64,000 nucleotides of DNA from Ruminococcus bromii (GCF_002834235.1 NZ_NNBY01000036.1:248001-312000); one strand, 5' to 3'. Positions 1 through 8,944 are shown, counted from the first letter of the stretch. Translations and numbers: made by a program. The notes: generated by a model not told the origin, from the sequence alone.

Positions 1-222
1 GCTCGGAGGGAACGACATATCCTTGTGCAAAACCTTTCCGTCAATCACAACAGAGCCACTGTCGGGAACAAGCAAGCCTGCAATTGCTCTCAAAAGCATA
101 GTTTTGCCCGAACCGTTGTGTCCGTAAATTCCGTAGATTTTGCCGTACTCAAAATTGTAACTTACATTATTTAAAATCGGTCTTGATTTGATACTTTTAC
201 AATAATTTTTTATTTCTACCAT
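1..222 (-). CDS. ABC transporter ATP-binding protein (3' end beyond window)
   Basis: Only the first 74 codons are visible; the gene runs off the left edge. The N-terminus has the ABC ATPase beta-strand layout and a perfect Walker A motif, GHNGSGKT, near residue 34, followed by the usual 'LLRAIAGLL..DSGSV..DG' region. The ATG at 222 is preceded by GAGGTGA on the minus strand. It is the last visible gene of an operon with three membrane proteins (232-2414), so it should power that exporter or permease from the cytoplasmic face. The substrate is not deducible. Family assignment is secure; everything after Walker A is unseen. Confidence 0.9.
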   Translation of the reverse strand, partial: MVEIKNYCKSIKSRPILNNVSYNFEYGKIYGIYGHNGSGKTMLLRAIAGLLVPDSGSVVIDGKVLHKDMSFPPS

Positions 223-231
223 AATATCACC

Positions 232-924
232 TCAAAAAATATCGGTTTTCTTAAATCTCAAATTCAGAATAAAAATGCACAAAGCATTTAACGCAACTAT
301 GAATAACAGGTATCCGTAGTAAATGCTCTCGCCCGACACAGCACCGTTCTGCATTCCGAACATCAAACTCGGGAAGAGAATCATTTTCCAAATCGGTGCG
401 TCAACAAAATTCTGAACCAAATAGTACGCAATAAAGCAATAGGTGAAAATTCCTATGTTCACAATGTGTGCAGGAATACTGATTTCAAGCAAAGACTGAA
501 TAACTATCAGCGAAAAAATTGTCAGAAAGTACATAATCAAAGATTTAAGAGTTCCGCTTTCAACGGGAGTCATACTTTCTCTTGCAACAAAAAAGATTAT
601 GAACTGGAACAAAACAATGCAAATCAATGCTATAAAATTGTTAAGACAACGCTTTAAAATCAGCACTGTTTTTGAATAATTGCGTACAATCAACATCTTG
701 CCGTAGCCTTGTTTAAGGTTCTCAATTGAGCCGCTTGTAAAGAAGAGAATAAAACACACAGGCAGCAAAAGCGGCAGAAATTTTGTAATTTCAAGGCCGT
801 AATCGCTTGGGGCTAAACCAATCATAAAGGCATTTTGAAAGTTCCCCTGAAATACACAACTGAACAATTGAGCAAGGCACGCAACAATTAGTATTATCGA
901 CAAAACAAGCTTACTTTTTAACAT
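232..924 (-). CDS. ABC transporter membrane subunit (third of three)
   Basis: A 230-residue, very hydrophobic protein with about six predicted membrane segments and no extracellular domain. It fits an ABC-2-type permease subunit. It ends 9 bases before the start of the ATPase gene and overlaps the preceding permease gene by 14 bases, so the four genes are translationally packed. No motif identifies the cargo. Lantibiotic or antimicrobial-peptide immunity transporters often have several small ABC-2 permeases like this, but that is only an architectural parallel. Confidence 0.7.
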   Translation of the reverse strand: MLKSKLVLSIILIVACLAQLFSCVFQGNFQNAFMIGLAPSDYGLEITKFLPLLLPVCFILFFTSGSIENLKQGYGKMLIVRNYSKTVLILKRCLNNFIALICIVLFQFIIFFVARESMTPVESGTLKSLIMYFLTIFSLIVIQSLLEISIPAHIVNIGIFTYCFIAYYLVQNFVDAPIWKMILFPSLMFGMQNGAVSGESIYYGYLLFIVALNALCIFILNLRFKKTDIF

Positions 925-1666
925 TACTCAAAACATCCTTTTTCTGATACAAAAAGTAGGAAGAGAAGATAAGCATAAACATCATAAGCAATGCTCTTAA
1001 TATAATGCCCCACATATCCGACAGAACCATTTCGCCGTTCATAAGTTTTGACACCACTATGGCATCTCTGAACGGAAGCCACACCCTGCTTATCATAAAA
1101 GCTACATCTGCAAAAAACTCTGTAAAAATCAGAGCTATGGTGATAATTGGAGCAACTTTTGTAGAAATGATTATTCCGAACGAGAGCATAACGAGTCCTG
1201 CTCTGAAATAAAACAAAAACAAAGTCAAAAGTTCAAGTGCCGAATATTGCAGAAAATTCGATTCTAAAATCAGGTTAATGTCAAAGCAAATGAGTGCCGC
1301 AACTACGCTGACTGCTTCTATCAAAAATGAAAACAAAAAAGCAAATACCGCACAATCAGCAATTCTTCCTGTCACAAAAGAGGCTCTCGATTTCAGTCTT
1401 ACAATGTAACTTACATTATCATCGGTAAATATGTAAAACAAAAACAGAACAAACACTACTATGAAAATGCAAGCAACATTACCTGATGCAGTAAAATCTC
1501 CGTTACCTGCAACTCTGTAAAAAACACCTTTGGGGCTTAACTTCTCAGCATAATCCGAATTAAAATAATTATAAAATCGCAAATATGTGTATGTGCAAAG
1601 CAGAGTAAAAAACACTGCACAAAGCGGAAGTATGATTGCATACTTTTTTAATTTACACCTGATCAT
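911..1666 (-). CDS. ABC transporter membrane subunit (second of three)
   Basis: A 251-residue membrane protein with a positively charged N-terminus, one early membrane segment, a short extracytoplasmic loop of about 30 residues and about five further segments. The ATG at 1666 follows AAGGTGAC at a good distance. It overlaps both neighbours by 14 bases, suggesting coupled translation and a fixed subunit ratio. Like its neighbours it looks like an ABC-2-type permease subunit. No specificity can be assigned. Confidence 0.7.
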   Translation of the reverse strand: MIRCKLKKYAIILPLCAVFFTLLCTYTYLRFYNYFNSDYAEKLSPKGVFYRVAGNGDFTASGNVACIFIVVFVLFLFYIFTDDNVSYIVRLKSRASFVTGRIADCAVFAFLFSFLIEAVSVVAALICFDINLILESNFLQYSALELLTLFLFYFRAGLVMLSFGIIISTKVAPIITIALIFTEFFADVAFMISRVWLPFRDAIVVSKLMNGEMVLSDMWGIILRALLMMFMLIFSSYFLYQKKDVLSNVKK

Positions 1667-2414
1667 ACTTAGTCACCTTAAAGAACGAAAACAGAACAGC
1701 AACTATATTTATTGCTACTACAAAAATAATTGTAAAAGTATAATGTGATAAAGGATACACAGTAAACGGGGTTAATGCTCCTATGATAGACGGTTTGATG
1801 GCAGTCGATATATACCATAATATGAAAGCTAACGGATAAAGAATAAATCTGTTTGGAAATGCCATTGCAAGTGCCGTTGCACCGCTTCCCACAATACCGC
1901 CAATGAATGAGAAAACAAGAATATAAAGTATGTTATAAAACATCGGATTGCTGTAAGACTGAAGTAGATTGGGTTCAGATTTCAGCATTTCCACATCATC
2001 AGGAATATATGTACCTCCCGCAAAAACAATATGCACCATAAGAAGATTGAGTAAGAGAGGAATTATAAGCACAAAAAATGAAACAGTAAAACTTTTAAGC
2101 ATATTTAATGCAAAATACTTATTCTTACCTCTTTTGGTGACAAGAATATTTTTGTATCCTATTCTGTAATCTTCAATGCAATCATCCGCAACAATAATTG
2201 CCAAGAACAACGGTAAATACCCTGTCAACACGCCTTGAAGTCCTGCCGTCATGAAAGATCCCAAAAAAGTAACTAATCCGGGAACAGGAACAGATGCTCC
2301 TTTGAACACATCCACAAAAGCCATCAATATATCTAAAATCGGAGCTACAAAAATAAAAAGTATAACTCCTAATTTAAGTTTGTTATTAAATATTCGGGTA
2401 ATGTAATATGACAT
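1653..2414 (-). CDS. ABC transporter membrane subunit (first of three)
   Basis: A 253-residue membrane protein starting MSYYITRIF. I chose the ATG at 2414 because GAGGTG lies six bases upstream; an in-frame extension to 2444 would add ten residues without a ribosome site. About six membrane segments are visible, with an extracytoplasmic loop near residues 120-150 and Gly/Ala-rich helices in the second half. It is the first gene of the operon running to the ATPase at 222. The substrate is unknown. Confidence 0.7.
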   Translation of the reverse strand: MSYYITRIFNNKLKLGVILFIFVAPILDILMAFVDVFKGASVPVPGLVTFLGSFMTAGLQGVLTGYLPLFLAIIVADDCIEDYRIGYKNILVTKRGKNKYFALNMLKSFTVSFFVLIIPLLLNLLMVHIVFAGGTYIPDDVEMLKSEPNLLQSYSNPMFYNILYILVFSFIGGIVGSGATALAMAFPNRFILYPLAFILWYISTAIKPSIIGALTPFTVYPLSHYTFTIIFVVAINIVAVLFSFFKVTKYDQV

Positions 2415-2531
2415 ATTTTTCACCTCAATTTTTACTAAACACATTTTTTGATTTGAACAATTACAATGAATATGCCGATTTCTTAATTTATTTGCTATTT
2501 GTTTTAATCAACCGATTTCTTTTATATTCAA

Positions 2532-2567
2532 ATTATACAAATGCAAAGTGACTGTAAAATGACTATA
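2532..2567 (-). promoter_or_regulatory. Promoter with tandem direct repeats for the ABC operon
   Basis: On the minus strand a perfect TATAAT (2532-2537) lies upstream of the operon. In place of a well-spaced -35 box there are two direct repeats, TATAGTCA (2560-2567) and TACAGTCA (2549-2556), 11 bases apart. One-turn-spaced repeats overlapping -35 are the usual binding pattern of OmpR/PhoB-family response regulators, so activator control is plausible. No such regulator is visible in the window. Confidence 0.45.
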
Positions 2568-2583
2568 ACCCTTTTACAAAATA

Positions 2584-2628
2584 AAACAGGAAAACAAAGT
2601 GACAAATACGCATTTTGTTTTCCTGTTT
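2584..2628 (-). terminator. Rho-independent terminator of adenine deaminase gene
   Basis: A perfect 15-bp stem (2584-2598 with 2614-2628) around a 15-base loop, followed on the minus strand by TTTTATTTTG. It lies 43 bases past the stop of the adenine deaminase gene. Confidence 0.8.
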
Positions 2629-2671
2629 AAATTATTTGATATTTTATTGTATTATTAAAAGCTTCCGCACA

Positions 2672-4393
2672 TCAGAGCATTTTCCAATTTTCCGCATCAA
2701 ACACACCTTTGGTGGTTATTCTCAAGCTTGGGATAACGGGCAGACTTAGAAACGAGAGAGTCATAAACGGATCAATGCTTTTGTCCGCACCGAGTTCATA
2801 TGCAGATAACTTTGCATTTTCAAGCTTTTCGTTTACGGTTGTCAGCGGTTCATCGGACATCAAGCCTGCAATCGGGAGTTCGAGCAGAGCCTTGATTTTG
2901 CCGTTTTCAACAACTGCGATACCGCCCTTGCTGTCCTTGATTGCGTTCACGGCAACGGCAATATCATCATCATTACAGCCGACTGTGATAATGTTGTGCG
3001 AATCGTGGGCAACAGAGGTTGCGACTGCACCCGATTTCAGCGAATAGCCTTTAACATAGCCGACACCGATATGGTTTGTGCCTTTGTGACGCTCAATGCA
3101 GGCAATTTTCAGAATATCGTTTTCTACATCAATTTTATCGGCTGTGCCGAGATTGCGTGTGAGCAATTCACCGCCGACAAGACCGATAAGTCCGAGTTTT
3201 CCGTCAACCTTGAAACTGCTCGGCGTTACGCTGTTAAGGTGGAAAGTGTCAAAGCATTTTTCGGCAAGCTTTTCATCAACTGTGGGAGCAGAAAAGTCCT
3301 TAACTTCGCCGTCAAAAACAAGCTTGCCACGCTTGAAAACAGTTTCAACATTGAAATTTTCAAGATTATCGACAACAACAATATCGGCAAGATAACCCGA
3401 AGCAATCGCACCTTTGTTATTGAGCAAAAAGTATCTTGCGGCATGGTGGGTTGCTGTTTTGAGAGCAACAATCGGATCTGCACCGTTTTTCAGCGCCTGT
3501 TTTACGATGTAGTCAATATGACCGCCATAAAGCAAATCGCTTGGATGCTTATCATCTGTTGCAAACATACACCTTGAGTAATACTGCTGAGTCAAAAGCG
3601 GCATGAGTGCCTTAAGATTATGGGCGGCAGTCCCCTCTCTTATCATAATAAACTGACCTTTTCTCAGCTTTTCAAGGGCATTTTCAAAGGTGGAACACTC
3701 GTGGTCGGAATACACTCCTGCAGCAATGTATGCGTTGAGGTCATTGCCCGAAAGCTCAGGAGCGTGGCCGTCAATTTTCTTGTGATGAGCCTGCGAGGTG
3801 ACAATTTTTGAAAGCACATTTTTATCGCCGTTGATAACACCGACATAGTTCATCATCTCTGCAAGTCCGAGTACCTTTTTATTATCCAAGTACAAGTCAA
3901 TATCCTTGCAGTCAAGCTCCGCACCGCTCTCGTCAATTTCTGTGGCAGGCACACATGACGGCATCATAAAATGAACATCAATCGGCAAATTTTGCGATGC
4001 CTGAATCATATATTCAACTCCGTCAATGCCCATTACATTTGTGATTTCGTGAGGGTCGGTTATGACTGTGGTTGTACCGTGAGCAACAACTGCCTTTGCA
4101 AATTCAGCAGGAGTCACCATTGAACTTTCAAGGTGAATATGTGCGTCGATAAAGCCGGGGAGAACGAGTTTTCCGCTGACATCAATCTCTGTTTTACCGT
4201 CATATTTTCCGACACCGGCAATCAGTCCGTTTGCAACGGCTATGTCACCGCACAAAAATTCATTTGAAAACACATTAAGATACTTTGCGTTTTTCAAAAC
4301 AAGGTCTGCCTTTTCCCTGCCTGCCGCAACTGCAATTATTCTCTGCTTTGCTGCAAGCTGTCTGTCTGTTTTCTGTCCGTATATTTCCTGCAT
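2672..4393 (-). CDS. ade: Adenine deaminase
   Basis: Deaminates adenine to hypoxanthine and ammonia in purine salvage, in the cytoplasm. The 573-residue length is normal for the AdeC/Ade amidohydrolase family. Visible motifs: metal-binding 'DAHIHLESS' near residue 83, 'DPHEITNV' near 113, 'DGHAPELSG' and 'YSDHE' in the middle, and a C-terminal domain with 'SVAHDSHNI' and 'GGIAVV'. I start at the ATG at 4393, eight bases after AAGGGCGG; a 21-residue upstream extension is possible but unsupported. It is monocistronic with its own terminator and divergent from the dehydrogenase at 4630. I looked for a purine riboswitch in the leader and saw none. Confidence 0.95.
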   Translation of the reverse strand: MQEIYGQKTDRQLAAKQRIIAVAAGREKADLVLKNAKYLNVFSNEFLCGDIAVANGLIAGVGKYDGKTEIDVSGKLVLPGFIDAHIHLESSMVTPAEFAKAVVAHGTTTVITDPHEITNVMGIDGVEYMIQASQNLPIDVHFMMPSCVPATEIDESGAELDCKDIDLYLDNKKVLGLAEMMNYVGVINGDKNVLSKIVTSQAHHKKIDGHAPELSGNDLNAYIAAGVYSDHECSTFENALEKLRKGQFIMIREGTAAHNLKALMPLLTQQYYSRCMFATDDKHPSDLLYGGHIDYIVKQALKNGADPIVALKTATHHAARYFLLNNKGAIASGYLADIVVVDNLENFNVETVFKRGKLVFDGEVKDFSAPTVDEKLAEKCFDTFHLNSVTPSSFKVDGKLGLIGLVGGELLTRNLGTADKIDVENDILKIACIERHKGTNHIGVGYVKGYSLKSGAVATSVAHDSHNIITVGCNDDDIAVAVNAIKDSKGGIAVVENGKIKALLELPIAGLMSDEPLTTVNEKLENAKLSAYELGADKSIDPFMTLSFLSLPVIPSLRITTKGVFDAENWKML

Positions 4394-4542
4394 AAAAGCA
4401 CCGCCCTTCTTATATATATTTACAAGATTATAGCACTTTGCAAAAGTCATTTCCATAAGTATTTTTCACGAATATTCTTCGCAATTTTTTGCTAAATTGC
4501 ATAAGATGTGTGCATATTTTCATCTGTCAGGCAATAATAATT

Positions 4543-4562
4543 TTAGCAATTTATTGTGCTAA
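4543..4562. promoter_or_regulatory. Inverted repeat between divergent genes
   Basis: TTAGCA and TGCTAA arms flank eight bases, in the divergent region and just upstream of the -35 of the dehydrogenase promoter. A related TTGCTAAATTGC lies at about 4489-4500. It could be an operator for either gene; no regulator is identified. Confidence 0.3.
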
Positions 4563-4566
4563 TGTA

Positions 4567-4595
4567 TTGAAATGCACAAACTGCGGTGATATAAT
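4567..4595 (+). promoter_or_regulatory. Sigma-A promoter of the dehydrogenase gene
   Basis: TTGAAA, 17-base spacer, TATAAT, placed about 35 bases before the start codon. Confidence 0.75.
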
Positions 4596-4629
4596 TTATT
4601 TATAAGTATTATTTTCGGAGGGATAAATT

Positions 4630-5754
4630 ATGTCACACACATACAGCGAATTTTTACCGAGTTACAGCGTGGGAGTTGATTGCTACAAGGCAATTCCCGA
4701 AATTGTAAAGCCGTACGGCAAAAAGGCGGTTGCAGTCGGCGGTAAAACAGCTATGGAAAAATCAAAAAAGGCTTTGCTTGAAGGCATCAAAGGCTCTGAC
4801 ATTGAAATCATTGATTTTGTATGGTACGGCGGTGACTCCAGCTATGAAAATGTTGAAAAAATAAAGAACAATCCGTCTGTGCAAAGGGCTGATATGGTGT
4901 TCGGTATCGGAGGCGGACGAGCTGTTGACACGGCAAAAACCTATTGTGCTTTATATAACAAACCGTTGTTCACATTCCCGACAATTGCATCAAACTGTGC
5001 GTCATGCACCTCGCTTTCGGTAATGTACAATCCCGACGGTACTTTCAAGGAATATTCGTACCACAAAGCCCCTGCAATTCACACATTTATCAACACAAAA
5101 ATTATTGCCGAATCACCCGAAAAGCTTATGTGGGCAGGAATCGGTGACGCACTTTCAAAGGAATATGAAGTAATTTTTGCGTGTCGTGAAAAGAATATGA
5201 TTCACACACCGTTGCTTGGCAAGGCAATTGCCTCCGCAAGTACCGAACCGCTCATAAGCTTTGGCAAAAAAGCTCTTGAGGACTGCAAAAACAATGTGCC
5301 GACAGAGGCAATTGAGCAGGTTGCGCTTGACATTATTATCACAGCGGGGCTTGTTTCAAATTTTACCGTCCACGAAAACAATCCGAATCCCGAGGAGGAT
5401 TATTACTACAATTCATCGCTCGCACATTGTGTTTATTACGGTGCGTCACTATTTCCGCAATGTGAACGGCAGCATCTGCACGGCGAAATTGTTTCATTCG
5501 GTGTGCTGTGTCTGCTGACATATGACGGACAATTTGAGGAGCGAAACAGAATTTTTGAATTTAACCACAGTATCGGACTTCCTTGCACTCTCGGCGAAAT
5601 TGCACTTACTCCGGATGATGTGCCTGCAATTGCTCACAAAGCCGCAAGCGTTGTTGAGTGGAAGTATGTCCCGGGTAATCCGACCGAGGACGCATTCATC
5701 AATGCAATTCTTGCAACCGATAAAGCCGGCAAGGAATTTTTAGCTGATAAATAA
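4630..5754 (+). CDS. Iron-containing alcohol dehydrogenase family protein (glycerol dehydrogenase-like)
   Basis: A 374-residue NAD(P)-dependent metal alcohol dehydrogenase of the GldA branch. The nucleotide-binding 'GIGGGRAVDTAKT' is at about residues 92-104, and the second half carries the two histidine metal-ligand segments 'SLAHCVYYG' and 'HLHGEIVSFG'. 'PTIASNCASCT' matches the substrate-side loop of glycerol dehydrogenases. Strong RBS (GGAGGG) and a sigma-A promoter. It stands alone, so its substrate (glycerol, a diol or a phosphorylated polyol) is not fixed by context. Confidence 0.85.
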   Translation: MSHTYSEFLPSYSVGVDCYKAIPEIVKPYGKKAVAVGGKTAMEKSKKALLEGIKGSDIEIIDFVWYGGDSSYENVEKIKNNPSVQRADMVFGIGGGRAVDTAKTYCALYNKPLFTFPTIASNCASCTSLSVMYNPDGTFKEYSYHKAPAIHTFINTKIIAESPEKLMWAGIGDALSKEYEVIFACREKNMIHTPLLGKAIASASTEPLISFGKKALEDCKNNVPTEAIEQVALDIIITAGLVSNFTVHENNPNPEEDYYYNSSLAHCVYYGASLFPQCERQHLHGEIVSFGVLCLLTYDGQFEERNRIFEFNHSIGLPCTLGEIALTPDDVPAIAHKAASVVEWKYVPGNPTEDAFINAILATDKAGKEFLADK

Positions 5755-5843
5755 TTAAGTTTAGTTGTAACTTACTGCTACATTATTTCGGTAAATGTAT
5801 CCCATTTATACAGTTTATTTTCATCATAAATTTTCTGCAATTA

Positions 5844-5962
5844 CCTGCGGGCGGATGATATCCTCCCGTCTGAAATATAGTCGCAATGCGTTGTACATAA
5901 ATGTACTGCCTTTTGCTCGTTATTTCAGACAGCGCTTTGCTCCCTTTATCCGCCACAGGCGG
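5844..5962. repeat. Long imperfect palindrome in the 5755-6276 intergenic region
   Basis: Outer arms CCTGCGGGCGGAT (from 5844) and ATCCGCCACAGG (to 5960), and inner arms GTCTGAAATA and TATTTCAGAC, would fold about 120 bases into one long hairpin. It follows the dehydrogenase gene and precedes the dispersed repeat. It may act as a terminator, but size and neighbours suggest a MITE-like relic. No coding sequence is convincing anywhere in 5755-6276. Confidence 0.5.
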
Positions 5963-5985
5963 CGGTCGCAAGGCTACCCCTACAG

Positions 5986-6080
5986 AATTGTGCGAACGGT
6001 TGCCATGTTAGGCTCGGGCATAATATGTTTTTTTGACATTACAAGCTATCTACACGAACTGGGCAAGGCGGCTCACCGTA
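5986..6080 (+). repeat. Dispersed intergenic repeat, copy 1
   Basis: The segment contains TGCGAACGGTTGCCATG, then GCTCGGGCATAATATG, then CATTACAAGCTATCTACACG and a GGCTCACCGTA end. Close relatives lie at 6102-6196, 23642-23690 and 25398-25511, with an inverted fragment at 16940-16980. Confidence 0.75.
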
Positions 6081-6101
6081 ATTTTCCATTTTCAATTTTC
6101 A

Positions 6102-6196
6102 ATTTTACATTTAATTAAACCTTTCGCTCGGGCATAATATGTCCTTTTTTATACCATACTATCTTCACGAACTGGGAACGGTGGCTCACCGTAAAA
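6102..6196 (+). repeat. Dispersed intergenic repeat, copy 2
   Basis: This partial tandem copy has ATTTTACATTTAATTAAAC, CTTTCGCTCGGGCATAATATG, then a degenerate CTATCTTCACGAACTGG and GGCTCACCGTAAAA. Its first 42 bases recur, inverted and almost unchanged, at 16940-16980. Confidence 0.75.
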
Positions 6197-6201
6197 CTAA
6201 G

Positions 6202-6238
6202 CCGCCCTCGGCAGTGCATGCGCTGTCGAGGGCGGTTC
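6202..6238 (-). terminator. Strong hairpin downstream of the symporter gene
   Basis: A GC-rich stem (6202-6215 with 6224-6237, one mismatch) is flanked by A/T runs on both sides, so it can terminate in either direction. It lies 39 bases past the symporter stop codon. Confidence 0.7.
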
Positions 6239-6276
6239 GGTTTTACAAGGGGTTTCCTGGAGTTATCTTACTGAAA

Positions 6277-7647
6277 TCAGTTGTTTTTAGGGGTTTTGCT
6301 GTTATAGATTTCTTTGTTAAGGCAATGTTCTTTTGCACAAACTATAACATTGGTAGCGGCGTCACCGATAACATTAAGTGTGATAACAGCCATACCCGGG
6401 AGGTAGTTCATAGCAAGAATAAGCGAGTAGCCAATCATACAAAGATCTGAGTTCAAGCCAAGTCCCATCATTACAACATAAACCATTGTTGTGCCTGCAA
6501 CAGGGATTGCCGGAGTACCGACTGCCGTGCAGATTGAGAGGAATGCTGTAAGACAAAGGGTTGCAGGAGTAATGTTGACGCCTGCGGCTGTGGCGATGAA
6601 TGTAATGGCAATCATATGCATTGCGGTTGTACCGTTCATATTGATTGTCATACCTGTCGGAAGAACAAAGCTGCTGATTTCTTCGGAACAGCCGAGTTCG
6701 TTAATACAGGTTTCCTTATTAAGCGGAAGCGTTGCGGCAGACGAGTTTGTTGCTGCTGCAAACATACCGATTTTTGCCGCCTTTTTAAGGAAGATAAACG
6801 GATTAAGTCCTGTTGTAATGAAAATACCGATTGGGTAAATTGTGCAAACAAGAAGAAGGCTTACAACAATTGTTACAACAATCCACATCATTGTCGGTGA
6901 AATGTACTCAATTCCGTAAACGGCGAGTGCTCTTACGATCATACAGAAAATTGCGATAGGAGCAATTTTGTTGATAAGGAAGTTGAGGAACATCTGAACG
7001 ATATCGTTGATGTTTTCAAAAACTCTCTTGAGCGGATCTGCTTTTTCGCCCATCTTTGTCATACAAAGACCAAAGATGATTGCGATAACAACAACGCAAA
7101 GAATTGTGTTGTTGGATGACATTGCGTTAATCATATTGCTTGGAACAGCGTTTACAATTGTTACGAGCGGGTTGTAACCCTCCATTGTAACGATGTCCTG
7201 AGCCTGTTGTGCCGGAAGATTGACTGTGAACCAACCAAGGCTCTTTGCAAGATAAGCTGCTGCGCCTGCAAGAGCTGCTGCTACGATATAGAAGCAAAGG
7301 TAGGACACAAATGTTTTACCTGCGATTCGACCGAGTTTTTTCGGGTTTGCAAGGCTGCAAAGTGCAAGTGTCAGCGAACAAAGAACGAGAGGAACAATCA
7401 TCATCTGAAGTCCCTTCATAAACAGCTGACCTACGATGTAGAACAAGCCGAGTCCTTCGATATCTTTTGTTGCGGTGATATCCTGGAATAAAATTGCCTC
7501 AACAACTTTCCAGGCTCCTTCGCCGTCTGTTCCCATTACCGCACTTTTAATCAGCAGACATATAAAGCCGACTACAAAACCTGCGACAACGGCAATCATC
7601 ATTTTCTTGACAATTGAAGCTTTCTTCTTCTCCTTTTGTTTTGTCAT
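6277..7647 (-). CDS. Dicarboxylate/amino acid:cation symporter (DAACS family)
   Basis: A 456-residue membrane transporter of the GltP/DctA/SstT family, using a Na+ or H+ gradient to import glutamate/aspartate, C4-dicarboxylates or serine/threonine. Signature elements are visible: a serine-rich hairpin 'AAATNSSAATLPLN' near residue 300, and 'NMNGTTAM' near 335, the family's NMDGT cation/substrate motif with Asn for Asp. About eight membrane helices and two re-entrant loops fit. The gene is single, with a hairpin in its leader. Substrate is unresolved; the Asn in NMNGT also occurs in some bacterial members. Confidence 0.9.
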   Translation of the reverse strand: MTKQKEKKKASIVKKMMIAVVAGFVVGFICLLIKSAVMGTDGEGAWKVVEAILFQDITATKDIEGLGLFYIVGQLFMKGLQMMIVPLVLCSLTLALCSLANPKKLGRIAGKTFVSYLCFYIVAAALAGAAAYLAKSLGWFTVNLPAQQAQDIVTMEGYNPLVTIVNAVPSNMINAMSSNNTILCVVVIAIIFGLCMTKMGEKADPLKRVFENINDIVQMFLNFLINKIAPIAIFCMIVRALAVYGIEYISPTMMWIVVTIVVSLLLVCTIYPIGIFITTGLNPFIFLKKAAKIGMFAAATNSSAATLPLNKETCINELGCSEEISSFVLPTGMTINMNGTTAMHMIAITFIATAAGVNITPATLCLTAFLSICTAVGTPAIPVAGTTMVYVVMMGLGLNSDLCMIGYSLILAMNYLPGMAVITLNVIGDAATNVIVCAKEHCLNKEIYNSKTPKNN

Positions 7648-7766
7648 TTTTACATCTCCTTATCTGTGAATTTGGGTAACCCCTTTATTTCGGAACTGCC
7701 GAATAAACTTTCTCAAGGAATATTTGCACATCCTATCCTCATATTTAATCGGTGTGTCCTTAATGT

Positions 7767-7797
7767 GACGGGAACCGTCTCCGATTGGTCTCCCGTC
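7767..7797 (-). promoter_or_regulatory. Hairpin in the symporter leader
   Basis: GACGGGA-ACC pairs with GGT-C-TCCCGTC about 120 bases before the symporter start codon. No U-run follows, so it is more likely a structured leader or protein-binding site than a terminator. The rest of 7648-7950 shows no gene. Confidence 0.3.
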
Positions 7798-7956
7798 TGC
7801 AAAAATAACCGTAATTAATAGAATTTCCATAGTGATATATAAAATAATTACTATGTTTGAAATTCAACTCAGATTTAACAATGCTATCCAATAATAACAA
7901 AAATAATTTCTATGCGTTCTCAAAACTGTTAAATCTGCTAAAGTTTTGACAGCGCA

Positions 7957-7996
7957 AAAGCTCCTGCCGTTTTTGATTAAAAAGAACAGGAGCTTT
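7957..7996 (-). terminator. Terminator of the sugar operon/DeoR gene
   Basis: A 10-bp stem AAAGCTCCTG/CAGGAGCTTT (7957-7966 with 7987-7996), ending in TTTT on the minus strand, 55 bases after the DeoR gene. Confidence 0.75.
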
Positions 7997-8050
7997 AATG
8001 GGTAAAATTATAAAAAGCACTGACTCAAACTATGTACCGGACAAGGTAAA

Positions 8051-8803
8051 TCAGTACATAAGTTTTATTTTCATCTGCTCACAAAACTCAAGCCATTCCT
8101 GTGACGGCTTTTCGTCGGTAATCAGATAATCGATCCTATCCCAATCCAAAAAATTGACAAACGCAGTATGGTTGAATTTTGAATGGTCTGCAAGTAATAC
8201 CACACATTCGGCACGGCTTGCCATCTCAGACTTCAAATCAGCCTCACCTTCGGAAGAATCAGTTATGCCTCTTTCCATATCAAGCCCTTTGCATCCGAGG
8301 AGAACAAGGTCAACATTGTACTTTTTCATAGCCTCTTTTGCAGGTTTTCCGTAGAAAGAACGGGTTTTTTCATCATAAAGTCCGCCGGTTGAAACCAGCT
8401 TCATTTTACAAGTGTCGAGTTCCTGAAAAATCTGTGCAGAAAAGGTAATTGCGGTAAGATTTTCATTGTCCTTAAAAAGCTTAACAGCCTCAAGAACAGT
8501 TGTGCTGTTATCAATCATCATCGTATTCACACCGATAAATTTATCAACAAGCAGCTTAGCAATTTTCTTTTTGCCCTCAAGGTTAATCCCCTTGCGTTTA
8601 AAGAAATGCACTCTGTCATTCTGAGAAGTTGTATTAAGAACAGCTCCGCCAAAAGTTCTGGTAATGATACCGTCATTCTTCAGCTTTTCAAGATCACGCC
8701 TGATAGTTTCTTCGGTTACATTATATATTCTGCTTAAATCCGAGACGAAAACCTCGCCTTCGGTTTCAACCTTTTGTCTGATTTCGTCAATTCTCTTTGC
8801 CAT
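8051..8803 (-). CDS. DeoR/GlpR-family transcriptional regulator
   Basis: A 250-residue repressor-type regulator. The N-terminal winged helix-turn-helix spans residues 1-60, with the family signature 'VTEETIRRDLEKL' near residue 30 and 'RTFGGAVL' following. The C-terminal DeoR sensor domain binds a phosphorylated sugar and contains 'MIDNSTTV', 'LLGCKGLD..RGITDSS' and 'VLLADHSKF'. I chose the ATG at 8803, eight bases after GAGGG. It is the last gene of the sugar operon, so it probably senses a phosphorylated intermediate of that pathway. Confidence 0.92.
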   Translation of the reverse strand: MAKRIDEIRQKVETEGEVFVSDLSRIYNVTEETIRRDLEKLKNDGIITRTFGGAVLNTTSQNDRVHFFKRKGINLEGKKKIAKLLVDKFIGVNTMMIDNSTTVLEAVKLFKDNENLTAITFSAQIFQELDTCKMKLVSTGGLYDEKTRSFYGKPAKEAMKKYNVDLVLLGCKGLDMERGITDSSEGEADLKSEMASRAECVVLLADHSKFNHTAFVNFLDWDRIDYLITDEKPSQEWLEFCEQMKIKLMY

Positions 8804-8944
8804 AAACATTTCCCTCAACTTTTATTACATACTAACATAATTATCAACAAAAGTAAAGGGAATTCGACTGTTTTTACAATAATTTTAACAATCGGGAGCG
8901 GATTCCTTCACCCTATACACAAAGGTGTATTAAGCAACCCTTAA

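Noticed and set aside
4394..4629. Purine riboswitch controlling adenine deaminase
   Set aside because: No three-way-junction pattern with the conserved loop sequences was recognised in the divergent gap.
5795..6450. Open frames of about 100 codons across the 5755-6276 gap
   Set aside because: They run through the palindrome, repeat copies and the symporter gene on the opposite strand; composition is that of repeats, not protein.
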